Assembly (NCBI GenBank): GCA_964621645.1
Contig: CAZUMH010000126.1
Span: forward strand, 1-7,460
DNA from: CAZUMH01 sp964621645
Lineage (GTDB): Bacteria > Zhuqueibacterota > QNDG01 > JAGLOF01
DNA: 7,460 bases
Direction: 5' to 3'
The notes under the pieces were generated by a model, which saw only the letters and a program-made list of their open reading frames with translations, ran no database searches and had not been told where the DNA came from. Positions 6,868 through 7,460 of the stretch are shown piece by piece. Position numbers and translations under genes: made by a program. Position 1 is the stretch's first letter. Each line of letters opens with the position of its first letter.

Positions 6868-7460
6868 CACTTCACCTCCTTGGCCAGGTTCAGTAGCGGC
6901 AGCACGTTATTTCCTTTGTCATCCAGAATGATCTTCTTTTCTATTTTCGGAAGTATTTCTTGCATTGTTTCCAGATAAAGCCTGCGCCTGGTCACAACGG
7001 GAGCCCGGCGGTATTCATTGTATATGGCCTCGAACCGTTTTGCATCACCCTGAGCCTTATTCACCCTGGCCAAAGCATACCCCTCGGCTGCCTCTATGGT
7101 CTGCTTGGCTTCACCTTCGGCGCGGGGAATAATCTGATTGTACTCGGAATAGGCTTCATTGATCTTGCGTTCTTTTTCCTGCAAGGCCTCGTTTACTTCA
7201 TTGAAGGAGGGTTTGACCGGATCCGGGGGATTTACATCCTGGAAGATGAGCTGATTGACTTCTATTCCGATCTCATAGAGGTTGCAGAGAGCCTGCAGTT
7301 CCTGTTTGGCATCGTTGGCAATGCGGGAGCGGCCTATGGTGATTACTTCATCCACGGAATTGTCTCCGACTATGGTGCGCACCACTGCTTCGGTCATGTA
7401 GCGAAACGTGGTCTCGGGATCCCGCAGCTTGAACAGATATTTATACGGATCACTAACACG
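6867..7460 (-). CDS. hflK: Protease modulator HflK (partial, N-terminus beyond right edge)
   Basis: The last 197 residues of HflK are present and the frame stays open to the window edge. The visible part starts RVSDPYKYLFKLRDPETTFRYMTEAVVR inside the SPFH domain and continues with NDAKQELQALCNLYEIGIEVNQLIFQDVNPPDPVKPSFNEVNEA, a strong HflK signature. Next come the charged coiled-coil region (EKERKINEAYSEYNQIIPRAEGEAKQTIEAAEGYALARVNKAQGDAKRFEAI) and the C-terminal VTRRRLYLETMQEILPKIEKKIILD, GNNVLPLLNL. HflK heads the HflKC membrane complex that regulates FtsH. The missing portion should hold the cytoplasmic Gly/Pro-rich tail, the membrane helix and the start of SPFH. The end contains AAGGAGGTGAAGTGA, so the hflC ribosome binding site lies inside this gene. 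The operon promoter is upstream, outside the window. Confidence 0.94.
   Translation of the reverse strand, partial: RVSDPYKYLFKLRDPETTFRYMTEAVVRTIVGDNSVDEVITIGRSRIANDAKQELQALCNLYEIGIEVNQLIFQDVNPPDPVKPSFNEVNEALQEKERKINEAYSEYNQIIPRAEGEAKQTIEAAEGYALARVNKAQGDAKRFEAIYNEYRRAPVVTRRRLYLETMQEILPKIEKKIILDDKGNNVLPLLNLAKEVK

Noticed and set aside
1..7460. Novel defence, mobile or CRISPR-like system
   Set aside because: No direct-repeat arrays, transposase, integrase, toxin-antitoxin pair, nuclease or reverse transcriptase could be recognised. Nearly all sequence is accounted for by known families.

Overview
The window looks like a chromosomal segment from a Gram-negative bacterium, most plausibly of the Desulfobacterota (delta-proteobacterial) type. 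That guess rests on paired hflK/hflC, on hslVU leading directly into an arginine biosynthesis gene, and on mixed GC content. It is an inference from gene content and order, held at low to moderate confidence. No tRNA, rRNA, CRISPR array, insertion sequence or phage gene was recognised.

Layout, left to right. (1) Positions 1-700, minus strand: the N-terminal 233 residues of a monofunctional proline dehydrogenase whose 3' end lies beyond the left edge. (2) About 701-849: an AT-rich divergent intergenic region with a perfect 17-bp palindrome overlapping a plausible promoter for the proline dehydrogenase gene. (3) 850-1836, plus strand: a FemAB/GNAT-like acyltransferase. (4) 1841-2908, minus strand: a GT-B glycosyltransferase that meets gene 3 tail to tail with only 4 bp between the stop codons. 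(5) 2909-3013: an intergenic gap with a clear rho-independent terminator for the operon upstream. (6) 3014-7460, minus strand: a tightly packed operon read hflK (5' end off the right edge) > hflC > hslV > hslU > argF, with overlapping or abutting junctions except for a 24-bp gap before argF.

The operon combines two proteostasis modules with one biosynthetic enzyme. HflK and HflC are SPFH/prohibitin-type membrane proteins that in known systems form a complex controlling the FtsH membrane protease. HslV and HslU form the ATP-dependent HslVU protease. ArgF makes citrulline for arginine synthesis. The acyltransferase and glycosyltransferase genes are visibly more AT-rich than the operon and look like accessory cell-surface or glycan-modification genes inserted between housekeeping loci.

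Most of the window is well-understood housekeeping sequence, and I do not see convincing evidence of a new multi-gene system. The items most worth a second look are the palindromic candidate operator at 748-764, the AT-rich acyltransferase/glycosyltransferase pair, and several start-site and propeptide details in the operon.
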